From an uncultured Oscillospiraceae bacterium (lineage in GTDB: Bacteria > Bacillota > Clostridia > Oscillospirales > Acutalibacteraceae), in contig UQOE01000003.1 in the NCBI GenBank assembly GCA_900542575.1, forward strand, positions 1 to 64,000: DNA of 64,000 nucleotides, given 5' to 3'. The notes under the pieces were generated by a model. It made no database searches. It was not told the DNA's origin and saw only the letters and a program-made list of their open reading frames with translations. A program made the position numbers and the translations under genes. How positions within the stretch are numbered: position 1 is the first letter of the stretch; each line of letters begins with the position of its first letter. Below are positions 43,852 through 51,879 of the stretch, in pieces.

Positions 43852-45579
43852 TCAGGACCGAAACCGGCCGGCGGAGACGTCAAAGACGCCCTGCGTCGTC
43901 AGCCGCAGTTCCGGGATGACCGGCAGGCTGAGAAAACTCAGCGTCATAAAGGGGTCGATTCCCGGATTGACGCCCAAGTTCCAGGCCGCGGCTTTGGCCG
44001 CCTCGAGCTGCCTGTCCACCGTCTGCAGCGGCTCGTCGGACATAAGGCCGGCGATGCCGAGCCTGACTTCGCCGACGATCTCGCCATTGTTTTCGACAAC
44101 GATGCCGCCGTGATTCTCCGTGAGCCGGTTCACCGCCGCCGCAATGTCACGGTCGCTGGTCCCCGCCGCGATGATGTTGTGGGAATCATGGGCGAAGCTG
44201 GTGGCCACTGCCCCGGAGCGCAGGCCATACCCCTTCAGATAGCCGATGCCGATGTGCCCGGTGCCGTGATGCCGCTCGATAACCGCGGCCTTCAGGATAT
44301 CCTGTGCGGGATTGATCTGTTCGGCATACCCTTCGCTGGTCGTCGTGATCTCTCCATTCACCAGCCCGATGACGGCACAGGGCCCGTCTGCCTGGAGCGC
44401 CGCCTCTTCGATTCGGCAGTTGCGGAAGGTATCGTGCGCTGCGCGATTCAGTGCCGGATCGATCCGGGGATGGGCAAATTCCGCCAGGTGCCCCTCGCTG
44501 AAGAGGAGTTCCCCATCTTTGTAAACCTGCAGGATGGGGAAGCGCTGCAGGTCGTCGGTGACGATCAGATCAGCCCGGTACCCGGGGGCGATGGCGCCGC
44601 GGTCGTACAGCTGAAAATGCCGGGCTGCGTTGAAGCTGCCCGCCTTGATGGCTAGGATGGGATCCGCCCCCGCGGCTATGGTGCGGCGGATGATTTCGTC
44701 GATATGGCCCTTGCGGAGCAGGTCGGAGGGGTGGCGGTCATCGGAGCAGAAGATGCATCGGTCGGCGTACCCCGATTTCATCAGCGGAAGCAGCGCATCA
44801 AGGTTGTGGGCGGCGGTTCCCTCCCGGATCATGACGATCTGGCCCCGCTCAATCCGGGCGACGGCCTCCTCCAGCGTGGAACACTCATGGTCGGTGGAGA
44901 TTCCCGCCGAGATATAGGCGCTGAGGGCATTGCCCATGAGACCAGGTGCGTGACCGTCGATCCGGCGGCGGTTTGCCCCGGCGTCGAGAATTTTCTGCAG
45001 GCAGCCTTCGTCGCCCTGGACGATGCCGTAGAAGTTCATCATCTCTGCCAGTCCCAGTACGTTCGTCCGGCTGTAATATTGGACGATGTCGCGGGCCTCC
45101 AGGCGGGCTCCCGATTCATCCCATGGGGTGGCCGGAACGCAGGAGGGGAGCATGAAGAAGACGTCCAGGGGCAGGCCAGCTGTCGCCTGCAGCATGTAGT
45201 CGATTCCCGCGGTGCCCATGACATTGGCAATTTCGTGGGGATCGGTGACGGCGCCAACCGTCCCGTGGGGCACAACGGCTTTGGCAAACTCCACCGGGGC
45301 CACCAGGGAGCTCTCCAGGTGTATGTGGCCGTCCATCAGGCCGGGGCACACAATTTTCCCGGACAGGTCCCGCTCTTTTCTGCCCTTGTAGCTTCCAAAC
45401 CCTGCGATGACTCCCTGGGAGATGGCGATGTCGCCCTCCTGCAGCTGGTTGGTAAACACATTGATGAATCTGGCGTTCTTCAGGACGAGGTCCGCGGGTT
45501 CCTCTCCGGCGGCCGCCGCAATGATTTTCTGCTTTTTTCGAAGTCTCTGATCTTGATGTAAGGTTTTGGACTCTGCCAT
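43852..45579 (-). CDS. ade: Adenine deaminase
   Basis: 575 residues from the ATG at 45579, 8 nt after AGGAGG (an ATG 6 nt earlier is too close to it). Amidohydrolase barrel with CPGLMDGHIHLESSLVAPVE (His pair), AVTDPHEIANVMGTAGIDYM, IDGHAPGLMGNALSAYISAG, STDHECSTLEEA and FCSDDRHPSDLL, all of the adenine-deaminase subfamily. Converts adenine to hypoxanthine and ammonia. The far C-terminus touches the family-B repeat. Confidence 0.92.
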   Translation of the reverse strand: MAESKTLHQDQRLRKKQKIIAAAAGEEPADLVLKNARFINVFTNQLQEGDIAISQGVIAGFGSYKGRKERDLSGKIVCPGLMDGHIHLESSLVAPVEFAKAVVPHGTVGAVTDPHEIANVMGTAGIDYMLQATAGLPLDVFFMLPSCVPATPWDESGARLEARDIVQYYSRTNVLGLAEMMNFYGIVQGDEGCLQKILDAGANRRRIDGHAPGLMGNALSAYISAGISTDHECSTLEEAVARIERGQIVMIREGTAAHNLDALLPLMKSGYADRCIFCSDDRHPSDLLRKGHIDEIIRRTIAAGADPILAIKAGSFNAARHFQLYDRGAIAPGYRADLIVTDDLQRFPILQVYKDGELLFSEGHLAEFAHPRIDPALNRAAHDTFRNCRIEEAALQADGPCAVIGLVNGEITTTSEGYAEQINPAQDILKAAVIERHHGTGHIGIGYLKGYGLRSGAVATSFAHDSHNIIAAGTSDRDIAAAVNRLTENHGGIVVENNGEIVGEVRLGIAGLMSDEPLQTVDRQLEAAKAAAWNLGVNPGIDPFMTLSFLSLPVIPELRLTTQGVFDVSAGRFRS

Positions 45580-45611
45580 AGCCATTTCCTCCTGTGCAGT
45601 CTGCGTTTCTG

Positions 45612-46139
45612 TTATGGCTCCATTCTCTTTTCAAACCGAAACATTCCGTCGGGAAACTGCCCGTCCAGATGCTCTGAGAAATCCGGATCATTCGGATCGG
45701 GGTGATGGGAGTTGTAGAACTCTACGATGTGGAACCCGCAGCGGTTCACATAGAAATGGATGTTCCTTTTTTCAAAATAGGGGGTGACGGTCTCCCACAC
45801 TTTCACTTCCGGATGGAGTTTCTCCACTTCGCACCAGGCGGCGTATCCAACGCCCTTGCTGTGGGCGCCGGGAGAGACAAACAGGATGTCCAGATCGCCG
45901 CGACTGCCATCGGTCTTAATGATCACACCGCCGACGGGCTTGCCGTCCTGCAGAATGCGATAGGCTTCGCCGCTGTCGATGGACTGCTCGATGGTCCTGC
46001 GGGCAATGATCTGGCCATCTTCTTCAAAATGATCGTCCCTGCGCCCGAATTCCTTCAATGCGCCGTAGTTGAACGCTTCCTGGTTGTCTTTGATAAACTG
46101 CTCCCGGTCCGAGGGAGCAAGCGGTTTTAACTCGATCAT
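45612..46139 (-). CDS. GNAT N-acetyltransferase
   Basis: 175 residues with AAAGGAG. MIELKPLAPSDREQFIKDNQ, then LDILFVSPGAHSKGVGYAAW (acetyl-CoA loop) and YFEKRNIHFYVNRCGFHIVE. Substrate unknown. 32 bp before ade in the same direction. Confidence 0.8.
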   Translation of the reverse strand: MIELKPLAPSDREQFIKDNQEAFNYGALKEFGRRDDHFEEDGQIIARRTIEQSIDSGEAYRILQDGKPVGGVIIKTDGSRGDLDILFVSPGAHSKGVGYAAWCEVEKLHPEVKVWETVTPYFEKRNIHFYVNRCGFHIVEFYNSHHPDPNDPDFSEHLDGQFPDGMFRFEKRMEP

Positions 46140-46303
46140 TTTTTCATCTCCTTTGTGGTCTGGATTTATTATATCCCAATGTCTTCTATTTACCTACACG
46201 GTTCTGCAGAGAGCCATGACAGATTCCAACCGATTAAATTTGGACTGACAGTTTTTGAATTTGCAGAAACAGACAGGCGGCTTCGGGCTTTCACGATAAA
46301 ATG

Positions 46304-46422
46304 CCTGTACTGTTATGGCTCTGTACAAAGGCAGGAGCAGTTTCACAGGAAAGAGTTGAGAAAACATGAAGTGTTTCTATCATCTCCCCGGTCTCTTCGA
46401 ATTTTACAAATGGTTGCAATAA
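46304..46422 (+). pseudogene. Truncated duplicate of the 5' end of the U32-like gene at 48339
   Basis: About 110 bp resembling 48288-48380, covering upstream sequence and the first 14 codons (MKCFYHLPGLFEFY). At 46366 the copy reads those codons, then KWLQ and TAA at 46420-46422. It is followed at once by the acetyltransferase terminator. The rest of the 329-bp gap (46140-46468) shows no gene. Confidence 0.8.
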
Positions 46423-46454
46423 AAAGAGGAGCACCACCCTTCCGGTGATGCTCC
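46421..46454 (-). terminator. Terminator after the RimJ-like acetyltransferase
   Basis: Arms GGAGCACCAC / GTGATGCTCC (one mismatch), followed on the minus strand by CTCTTTTT. Confidence 0.75.
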
Positions 46455-46468
46455 ATTCGAAGAATCTG

Positions 46469-47026
46469 TTAGCTGTCCCACTCTTTTTTCAGAATGGCAT
46501 ATTGGACGGTATTCTCATAGATCGGATTTCCATCGGAATCCTTGACAAATGAGACGAATTCCCGGAATATCCCCTCGCGGCGCATGCCCAGTTTCTCACA
46601 GAGCTTCTGGCTCGATACATTATAGTCTTCGGTGAAGGCATAAATACGTCTTGCGCCTTTTTCGTGAAACAGGTAGTCAAAAAACGCATGTGCAGCTTCA
46701 TAGGCATAGCCTTTGCCGAAGTAATTCTTATTCAGCATCCAGCAGGGGCTGAAGGTGTCCAGCACGGCGTTTTCGTCGCTGTGCGCTTCCCCGCTCTCCG
46801 GATATGCGTCAATCTCACCGATAACCTTGCCATTTTCCTTTAATACGATGGCAAAAAGATATTCCGTTTCTTTTTCTCTCCTTGCCGCCTCTTTTCTGGC
46901 TTCCTCGAGCGATTCCAGTTTCATGCCGGCAAAACAGTGTACCAGCGGCTTATGTAAATATTCATACAGATCTTCTGCATCGGATTCCCGGAAAGGACGC
47001 AGAAGCAGTCGTTCGGTCTCGATCAT
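46469..47026 (-). CDS. GNAT N-acetyltransferase, RimJ/RimL-like
   Basis: 185 residues with AAGGAGG. MIETERLLLRPFRESDAEDL is the classic RimJ/RimL opening; LNKNYFGKGYAYEAAHAFFD is the acetyl-CoA loop and NVSSQKLCEKLGMRREGIFR the C-terminal signature. Acetylates an N-terminal or side-chain amine of an unknown target. Confidence 0.87.
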   Translation of the reverse strand: MIETERLLLRPFRESDAEDLYEYLHKPLVHCFAGMKLESLEEARKEAARREKETEYLFAIVLKENGKVIGEIDAYPESGEAHSDENAVLDTFSPCWMLNKNYFGKGYAYEAAHAFFDYLFHEKGARRIYAFTEDYNVSSQKLCEKLGMRREGIFREFVSFVKDSDGNPIYENTVQYAILKKEWDS

Positions 47027-47067
47027 AAAATCACCTCCTTATTTACGAATAAACCGACATACGCAGA

Positions 47068-47400
47068 TCATACTTGTCCCGAAGGGCTGCAATGGTCTTC
47101 TCCCCACTTACACACGGTCTGCAGAACGGGCATCAGGCTTTTGCCGAGCTCCGACAGGGAATACTCCACTTTCGGGGGGACCTGCGGGTATTCTTTCCGG
47201 ATAATCAGGCCATCGCTCTCCAGTTCTTTGAGCTGGGAGCTTAACATTTTATGGGTGACGCTGCCCAAGGCGCGTTTCAGTTCTCCGTAGCGCATGACCT
47301 CCTTCTTCCAGAGCCAGAAGAGGATGTACATTTTCCATTTCCCGCTGATAAGATGAAGCGTATAGGAAAACGGCTCTACGTTAACCTCAGAATCATCCAT
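47068..47400 (-). CDS. HxlR-family transcriptional regulator
   Basis: 110 residues. Winged-helix HxlR pattern: LHLISGKWKMYILFWLWKKE, MRYGELKRALGSVTHKMLSS, QLKELESDGLIIRKEYPQVP, PKVEYSLSELGKSLMPVLQT. No Cys precedes the helix where many family redox sensors have one. Divergent from the flavin reductase at 47510 (110-bp gap), its likely target. Confidence 0.9.
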   Translation of the reverse strand: MDDSEVNVEPFSYTLHLISGKWKMYILFWLWKKEVMRYGELKRALGSVTHKMLSSQLKELESDGLIIRKEYPQVPPKVEYSLSELGKSLMPVLQTVCKWGEDHCSPSGQV

Positions 47401-47509
47401 TTCTTTACTCTCCTTTTCGATAGTATATTACATTTATGTGCGTACTTTCCTTTTTGCCAATATTAAGCTAACATACAGACCAGAACAAAGTAAATAAAGG
47501 AGTACGGCA

Positions 47510-48184
47510 ATGAAAGAAAAAATTAATATATTTGACTACAGCGAAACGATTTTAAAAGCTCTGAAGAAAGGTGTTCTGCGGACAACGAAAGCCGGCGACA
47601 CAACAAACACGATGACGATTTCCTGGGGAGCTCTGGGAATTGAGTGGGCAAAACCGGTATTTACTGCCTATGTACGGGAGCATCGCTTTACGCATGAACT
47701 GCTGGAACAGAATCCGGAATTTACCATCAATATTCCAATGGGAGCCTTCAATCGGAAAATCCTCGGAATGGCCGGGACAAAAAGCGGTCACAACATGAAC
47801 AAAATAGAGGAGCTCGGCGTCACTCTGGAAGAGCCTGAGACGATCTCTGTCCCCGGTATTAAGGAACTGCCGCTGACGCTGGAGTGCAGGGTTGTGTACA
47901 AACAGAGACAGGATCCGAAGATGATAAAGCCGGAATACAATGAATTCTTCTATCCGCAGGACGTCGACGGTTCGTACCACGACCGAAACCGAGACTACCA
48001 TACCGCATACTATGGCGAAATCGTGGATGCATATATATCAAATAACAGGAAAAGAGCAGGTGACCGTACCTGCTCTTTTTTGATTCTGGTACCTGATTTT
48101 GCTCTCAGGCAATTTAGGCCCGGATTTTGGGGGATTCGCTGGTACCGGAACGCTGTATTTGGAAAGTGGGTACCAGAAAATTGA
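47510..48184 (+). CDS. Flavin reductase-family protein with a read-through C-terminus
   Basis: 224 residues. FMN-binding split barrel: GVLRTTKAGDTTNTMTISWG, KPVFTAYVREHRFTHELLEQ, FTINIPMGAFNRKILGMAGT, LTLECRVVYKQRQDP and HTAYYGEIVDAYI. The conserved domain ends near codon 176. The remaining 45 or so codons (from about 48044) run through a perfect terminator hairpin (48050-48081) and a family-B repeat before reaching TGA, so the natural stop seems lost. Divergent HxlR regulator. Confidence 0.82.
   Translation: MKEKINIFDYSETILKALKKGVLRTTKAGDTTNTMTISWGALGIEWAKPVFTAYVREHRFTHELLEQNPEFTINIPMGAFNRKILGMAGTKSGHNMNKIEELGVTLEEPETISVPGIKELPLTLECRVVYKQRQDPKMIKPEYNEFFYPQDVDGSYHDRNRDYHTAYYGEIVDAYISNNRKRAGDRTCSFLILVPDFALRQFRPGFWGIRWYRNAVFGKWVPEN
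48050..48081 (+). terminator. Terminator lying inside the flavin-reductase frame
   Basis: Perfect 12-bp arms AAAAGAGCAGGT / ACCTGCTCTTTT, loop GACCGT, then a T-run. It would normally lie after a stop codon; here the coding frame continues through it. Confidence 0.88.
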
Positions 48185-48190
48185 TCAATT
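48088..48190. repeat. Dispersed GGTACC repeat, family B copy 2
   Basis: Matches 43751-43850, with GGTACC at 48088, 48141 and 48169 (same 53 and 28 bp spacing) and the shared ATTTAGGCCCGGATTTTGGG segment. Two more GGTACC sites follow at 48213 and 48243. It overlaps the extended 3' end of the flavin-reductase frame. Confidence 0.65.
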
Positions 48191-48338
48191 AGCAAAAGAT
48201 GATTAGAAAATGAGGTACCGGTTCCCTGTAACAAGCTGATTCGGTACCATTCTGCCTGCCCATGCGGCCACGCTATGTCTTCAACCGTTTTGTGCTATTA
48301 TGGTTCTGCACAAAAGCAGGAGAAAGAGTGAAGAAAGC

Positions 48339-49232
48339 ATGAAGTGTTTCTATCATCTCCCAGGTCTCTTCGAATTTTACGACCTGTACGCGGCGTTTCT
48401 GCCGCTGTATCGGGAACACCGGGAGTACTTTTATGACTGGTGCGAGATTGGCTCTATTTACGGGGCACCGGAGCAGTGTATCTGGAGCGGCGGCCGAGTT
48501 GAGGAAAGCACGGAGGATCCCCGCAGAGTACTGAAACTGACACAGGAATATGGAATTTCTGCGCGGCTGACGTTCAGCAACTCGCTGCTGCGGGCAGAGC
48601 ATCTTTCCGATGCCAGATGCAACGCGCTGTGCAGACTGTTTGAGGAGTGTGACGGCGTGCAGAACGGCGTCATTGTCCATTCCGAGCGGCTGCTTTCTTA
48701 TTTAATGGAAAACTATCCGGGACTCTATTACGTCTCTTCCACGACCAAGGTGCTGGTGAATTTCCAACGGTTTTCGGATGAGCTGAACCGGGATGAATTT
48801 CGATATGTGGTGGCCGATTTTCGTCTGAACAAAGTCTTCGACCGGCTGAATCGGCTGCCGGCCTCACGGAAGCAGAAAGTGGAATTTCTCTGCAACGAGT
48901 GCTGTTTTTTCGGCTGCAAAGACCGAAAGCGCTGTTATGAATCTGTAAGTCGAAGCGTTTTAGGGGAGCGCGACGAGGACTTCTGCTGCAGGGCGCCGCA
49001 TGCAGAAAATGGATACGTTTTTTCGGAGGCCATGAAGAATCCCGGCTTTATCAGTCCCCGCAGTATTGTGGACGACTATCTGCCCATGGGTTTTTCCCAA
49101 TTCAAAATAGAGGGGAGGAGTCTCGGAAGCGCGCTGATTCTGGAGTTCCTGCTCTATTATATGGTGAAGCCCGAATATCAGCTGCAGGTCCGTGAAAAGA
49201 TCTATCTGAGCAATCGTCTGGATCTGTTCTGA
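48339..49232 (+). CDS. Peptidase-U32-like protein of unknown function
   Basis: 297 residues from the ATG at 48339, supported because the duplicated fragment at 46366 begins with the same codons. YDWCEIGSIYGAPEQCIWSG, RLTFSNSLLRAEHLSDARCN, VADFRLNKVFDRLNRLPA and the Cys cluster FLCNECCFFGCKDRKRCYES recall the TIM-barrel and Cys ligands of U32 and UbiU/UbiV-type proteins, which bind 4Fe-4S. SPRSIVDDYLPMGFSQFKIE also fits. Assignment to U32 is tentative. Ribosome site is weak. Confidence 0.6.
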   Translation: MKCFYHLPGLFEFYDLYAAFLPLYREHREYFYDWCEIGSIYGAPEQCIWSGGRVEESTEDPRRVLKLTQEYGISARLTFSNSLLRAEHLSDARCNALCRLFEECDGVQNGVIVHSERLLSYLMENYPGLYYVSSTTKVLVNFQRFSDELNRDEFRYVVADFRLNKVFDRLNRLPASRKQKVEFLCNECCFFGCKDRKRCYESVSRSVLGERDEDFCCRAPHAENGYVFSEAMKNPGFISPRSIVDDYLPMGFSQFKIEGRSLGSALILEFLLYYMVKPEYQLQVREKIYLSNRLDLF

Positions 49233-49271
49233 CTCCGTAAAACATTGACGAATGAGAGCAATATTTCTGTC

Positions 49272-49376
49272 TTTTATCATTTCTGGCAATTTGTTATTCC
49301 AAATTTTCTGAAAATTAATCCAAATCACACATTTCAAATTTGGAATAACACTTCCGGAAAACTGTCGAAAAAAACG
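49272..49376. repeat. Dispersed palindromic repeat, family A copy 2
   Basis: Same outer sequence as 14551-14622. The palindrome arms (49293-49306 and 49336-49349) are separated by a 29-bp loop, so the copy is about 35 bp longer. Both copies lie next to the 3' end of a leftward gene or remnant. No gene is seen between 49233 and 49434. Confidence 0.7.
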
Positions 49377-49434
49377 GCTCTCCACGTGGCCGAATGACCG
49401 GCTTGCATCTCCTGAATCGCCAAAATGGAAGTTA

Positions 49435-50793
49435 TTATGCCCGTGACAGCAGCACTACGGTTTCCACGTGCGCCGTCCTCGGAAACATGTCGACCGGACA
49501 GACTGTCCGGACCCGCCAGCCGAGCTCCGCAAAGCGGGCGCAGTCCCGGGCGAGAGTGGCCGGGTCGCAGGAGACGTAGACGGTGCGTTTGGGGCCCATC
49601 TCGGAGATGGTCTGGATGAGAGCGGGGGACAGGCCCTTGCGGGGCGGGTCCACCAGGATGACATCCGGATGGATGCCGCGGGAGCGGAATTCCGCTGCGG
49701 CCTCCGCCGCGTCCCCGCACAAGAACTCGGCGTTGGAAATGCCGTTTGCGGCGGCATTGCGCCGGGCATCTTCGACGGCGGCCGGCACGATTTCTGCGCC
49801 GTACAGCTTTTTTACGCGGTCGGCCATGGTGAGACCGATGGTGCCCGTGCCGCAGTAAAGATCCAGCAGGGTGTCCGAGGGCGTGAGCTGTGCCAGTTCG
49901 GCGGCCTTGGAGTAGAGGACCTCCGCCTGCAGCGTGTTGACCTGGAAAAAGGAGCGCGGGGAGATGCGGAAGCGCTTCCCGAGCAGGATGTCTGTGATGA
50001 ACCCTTCACCGTAGAGCACTTCCTCTTCGCCGCCCAGAATGACGTTAGTCTTTTTGGTATTATAATTGACGATGAGAGTACGAAATTCTTCGATGTCGTC
50101 CCGCAGCAGTCGGAGCAGGTCGAAGGAGTGGGGGAGGTTGGTCCCGTTGACCACCATGCAGACCATGAGCTCCCCGGTGCGGATGCCCTGCCGCAGGTAG
50201 ATGTGCCGCAGCAGACCTTTGTGGTACCGCTCGTCGTAGCAGGTGATGCCGAACTGCATCATCCAGCCCCGGATGAGCCGCAGCACGTGCGCGAAGACCG
50301 GCGGCTGCAGGCGGCAGTCCATGCCTTCGACAACCCGGTGCGAGTTCGCCGCATAAAACCCGATGCGGGGCCCGTGCCCCGGGATGGCCGCCACCGGGTA
50401 CTGGGCCTTATTTCGGTAGCCCTCCCGGACTTCGCATCCGAGAATGGGCTGGTAGGAGAGCCCTTCCAGATGGCCGATTCTTGTGAAAGAATCCTGCACC
50501 TTCTGCGCCTTGATGCGCAGCTCTGCCTCGTACGCGATCTGCCGGTAGCAGCACCCGCCGCACTGGTCAGAGACCGGACAGTCGCTCTCAATGCGGTCCG
50601 GAGACGGGTCCAGAATTTTGACGACCTTGCCGACAGCGTAATTTTTTTTCGCTTTGATGATGTGGCACAGAATGCGGTCGCCCTCCGCCGTGTTGGCGAC
50701 GAAGACGGCGAGGCCGTCATAGTGGCCGACGCCGCTTCCCTGGGCGGTCATCCCGTCGATGGTCAGTTCAAACTCCTGGTTCTTTTTCAGCAT
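49435..50793 (-). CDS. rlmD: 23S rRNA (uracil-C5)-methyltransferase, RlmD-type
   Basis: 452 residues from the ATG at 50793 (AAGGAG). N-terminal TRAM domain (FELTIDGMTAQGSGVGHYDG), Fe-S Cys motif CPVSDQCGGCCYRQ, SAM-binding DLYCGTGTIGLTMAD, VDPPRKGLSPALI and catalytic CDPATLARDCARF. RlmD/RumA-like proteins methylate U1939 of 23S rRNA; Bacillota often have several TrmA-class paralogues, so U747/RlmCD-type specificity is also possible. Confidence 0.88.
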   Translation of the reverse strand: MLKKNQEFELTIDGMTAQGSGVGHYDGLAVFVANTAEGDRILCHIIKAKKNYAVGKVVKILDPSPDRIESDCPVSDQCGGCCYRQIAYEAELRIKAQKVQDSFTRIGHLEGLSYQPILGCEVREGYRNKAQYPVAAIPGHGPRIGFYAANSHRVVEGMDCRLQPPVFAHVLRLIRGWMMQFGITCYDERYHKGLLRHIYLRQGIRTGELMVCMVVNGTNLPHSFDLLRLLRDDIEEFRTLIVNYNTKKTNVILGGEEEVLYGEGFITDILLGKRFRISPRSFFQVNTLQAEVLYSKAAELAQLTPSDTLLDLYCGTGTIGLTMADRVKKLYGAEIVPAAVEDARRNAAANGISNAEFLCGDAAEAAAEFRSRGIHPDVILVDPPRKGLSPALIQTISEMGPKRTVYVSCDPATLARDCARFAELGWRVRTVCPVDMFPRTAHVETVVLLSRA

Positions 50794-50882
50794 AGGCTCT
50801 CCTTGTGGAACTCGACAACAACTCGAAGCTCTGGTAAAATATTTGGCACGGTTATTATAGCAGGAAAGGCAGATGGCAGACA

Positions 50883-51878
50883 ATGGGCATCCGGATCAAC
50901 CCCGACGTGTGGCGGGGGGTCTTTGCGGTTCCGACCGCGGTGACGGACGAACACCTCCGCCGGGCGAGCGGACAGCAGCTGAAGGTGCTGCTCTATGTGC
51001 TTCGCCATAACGGGGAACAGTTGGACCGACAGGCCATTGCCGAGGGAACGGGCATGACGCCGGCAGACGCCGCCGATGCGCTCCAGTACTGGGTGGAGAC
51101 CGGATTCCTGTTTCGGGACGAGACCGAATCGCACCGGAAGGCGCCTGCTTCGGCAAAGGCGGAGCAGCCCCCGAAGAAAAAGCTCGTGGAGGTTCCGAGC
51201 GATGTGCTCCCCACCTATGAGACGGTGGCGGACCGCATGCTGGAGGACCCGCAGCTTCCGGCCTTCTTCAACGAGGTGCAGAGCCGGCTCGGCAAAACCA
51301 TCGGCTACGACACTCAGGCCCGTCTGCTCATGCTCATTGACAGCTACGGCCTTCCGCCTGAAGTGGTGCTGACCATCGTCGAGTACGCGGTCTCCCACGG
51401 CAAGACCTCCATGGCGTATATCTGCAAAGTGGGAAAAAACTGGGCGGAGGACGGCATCGACTCCTTGGAGAAAGCGGAGGAGCGTCTGCAGGAGATGAAC
51501 CGGGAGGAAGCTCTCTGGAAAGAGTTTGTCTCCAGCATTGGGGCGGACCCGCCGCACTACACCAGAAACCGCAGTGAATATCTGCGCAAATGGCGGAAGG
51601 AGTACGGGCAGTCCAACGAGCTCATCTGCTACGCCTATGAAGAGATGATAAACAATATTAACAAAATAAACTTCCGGTATATGGACAAGATCCTGGAGAA
51701 CTGGCACGACCAGGGGCTCCGCTCGCCGACGGACGTCGTCCAGGAGAAAAAGAACGGCAGAAACGGGGCACCCAGGTCCGGCGAACCGGGCCGGAGCGGA
51801 AGAGCGCCGTCCTATGACTCCGACCTGTTCCGGAAGAAGGCGACAGGGCCTATCGAGTACAAGCGAAAGGGGGACTGA
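50883..51878 (+). CDS. DnaD-domain replication initiation protein
   Basis: 331 residues. N-terminal winged-helix part (LRRASGQQLKVLLYVLRHNG), then two DnaD/DnaB2 domains: TYETVADRMLEDPQLPAFFN, GLPPEVVLTIVEYAVSHGKT and YRKEYGQSNELICYA-like helix EMINNINKINFRYMDKILEN with the DnaD2 end. Helps load the replicative helicase at oriC or stalled forks. Two bases before the DnaC-like gene, its expected partner. Confidence 0.85.
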   Translation: MGIRINPDVWRGVFAVPTAVTDEHLRRASGQQLKVLLYVLRHNGEQLDRQAIAEGTGMTPADAADALQYWVETGFLFRDETESHRKAPASAKAEQPPKKKLVEVPSDVLPTYETVADRMLEDPQLPAFFNEVQSRLGKTIGYDTQARLLMLIDSYGLPPEVVLTIVEYAVSHGKTSMAYICKVGKNWAEDGIDSLEKAEERLQEMNREEALWKEFVSSIGADPPHYTRNRSEYLRKWRKEYGQSNELICYAYEEMINNINKINFRYMDKILENWHDQGLRSPTDVVQEKKNGRNGAPRSGEPGRSGRAPSYDSDLFRKKATGPIEYKRKGD

Positions 51879-51879
51879 C

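Noticed and set aside
49468..50943. A 491-codon open frame antisense to rlmD
   Set aside because: Covered by a diagnostic 23S rRNA methyltransferase on the other strand; composition artefact.
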